A DNA stretch of 64,000 bases from Marinobacter sp. ELB17 (lineage in GTDB: Bacteria > Pseudomonadota > Gammaproteobacteria > Pseudomonadales > Oleiphilaceae), in the NCBI RefSeq assembly GCF_000169375.1, contig NZ_AAXY01000020.1:1-64000 (forward strand), written 5' to 3'. Both the position numbers and the translations under genes were made by a program. Shown one piece after another: positions 63,405-64,000 of this stretch. Under the pieces are notes generated by a model, which saw nothing but the letters and a program-made list of their open reading frames with translations, did not search any database and had not been told where the DNA came from. Every line of letters begins with the position of its first letter. Within the stretch, counting starts at the first letter, position 1.

Positions 63405-64000
63405 ATGAACGATAGAGACGCTGCGCGGTCAGCAGACCACGACAGTCCGTGGAAGATGGCGCTGGAGGGGTACTTTCAAGAGTTTCTGGATTTATTGTTT
63501 CCGGCGATTCATGAACACGTAGATTGGTCGAAGGGTTACAGCTTTCTTGACAAAGAGCTGCAGCAGATCACGGCAGATCACGGCAGATGCCAGCAGCGGT
63601 CGGCGTTACGCCGACAAGTTGGTTAAGGTTTACGCCCGTGACGGCAGTGAAACATGGGTGCTGATTCACGTTGAAGTGCAGGGTGAACCAGAAGAAGCCT
63701 TCGCCGAGCGCATGTACATCTATCAGTACCGACTACGGGATCGTTACGGTATCGATGTCGTGAGCTTGGCAGTGTTGGCCGACACACGTAAGGGCTTCCG
63801 GCCTACCACTTTTCACTATGAACGTTGGGGCTGTGAGCTGACGTTTACCTTCCCCACGGCTAAACTGATGGACTGGGAAGCGTGCTGGGCGGAACTGGAG
63901 GCCAGCGACAACGTGTTTGCATTGGTGGTCATGGCCCAGATCCAGGCCAAACGGGTGAAGAACGACGCCACGCGCAAAGACACCAAGGTGGCCCTGATAC
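63405..64000 (+). pseudogene. Rpn-like (transposase-type) gene broken by a 10-bp duplication
   Basis: AGAGGAG precedes the ATG. The first frame (MALEGYFQEFLDLLFPAIHEHVDW, YSFLDKELQQIT) is in register to about 63573. There CAGATCACGG is directly repeated (63564-63573, 63574-63583), shifting the frame. The correct frame resumes GRRYADKLVKVYARDG, LIHVEVQGEPEEAFAERMYIYQYR and continues past the window. The E-x-Q type motif HVEVQG fits a PD-(D/E)XK nuclease. Loss of one copy would restore the gene. Confidence 0.85.

Overview
The window looks like a chromosomal segment of a Marinobacter-like gammaproteobacterium. This is inferred from the conserved block thrS-infC-rpmI-rplT-pheS-pheT-ihfA-merR, from pepN beside DUF1315 and DUF2797 genes, and from Pseudomonas-type O-antigen genes (wbpM, wbpO, wbpP, wbpV). 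No rRNA, tRNA or CRISPR array was seen.

Layout. 1-8855 is housekeeping: a DUF1315 gene cut by the window edge, DUF2797, pepN, a YCF48-like protein with an RND/MMPL transporter, and a TAXI solute-binding protein. 9334-16991 is the translation operon block, with infC starting at a rare ATT codon, followed by ihfA and a MerR-type gene. 16992-30070 is an accessory zone rich in toxin-antitoxin-like modules: TacAT-type, a lone MNT protein, one intact HipBA, a second HipBA destroyed by an IS200/IS605 insertion and an internal deletion, Rpn-type nuclease genes whole and broken, and a small-protein/ImmA-like pair. Degenerate copies of merR (three) and ihfA (one) separate these modules.

30072-58254 is the O-antigen locus. 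It begins with an ops/RfaH site and wzz, then has a second ImmA-type pair with a leftover wzz tail, wzx, a complete pseudaminic acid pathway (pseB, C, F, G, an acetyltransferase, I), glycosyltransferases, a wzy-like gene, wbpP/wbpO for UDP-GalNAcA, an unusual formyltransferase fusion, wbpV, an initiating sugar-phosphate transferase and wbpM. IS5, IS30 and IS1380 elements and an IS3 remnant sit inside it. Several genes (wzy, a GT2, the formyltransferase fusion) are AT-rich, which suggests they were acquired.

58255-64000 mirrors the left border. It carries Rpn-type genes (one intact, two broken), two Rpn-like relatives (one broken), two internally deleted copies of wbpM and a stub of an MBL-fold hydrolase gene.

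Two themes stand out. First, a palindromic repeat family (GGGGACAGA...TCTGTCCCC) lies between genes throughout and even encodes the tail of WbpM. Second, both borders of the O-antigen locus carry shortened copies of the border genes, and most of the deletion junctions fall at short direct repeats (4-10 bp). These copies are interleaved with Rpn (recombination-promoting nuclease) genes. All five copies of the main Rpn subfamily that keep their 3' half also keep a ribosome binding site and ATG inside the gene, at a position that could make a separate small C-terminal protein.
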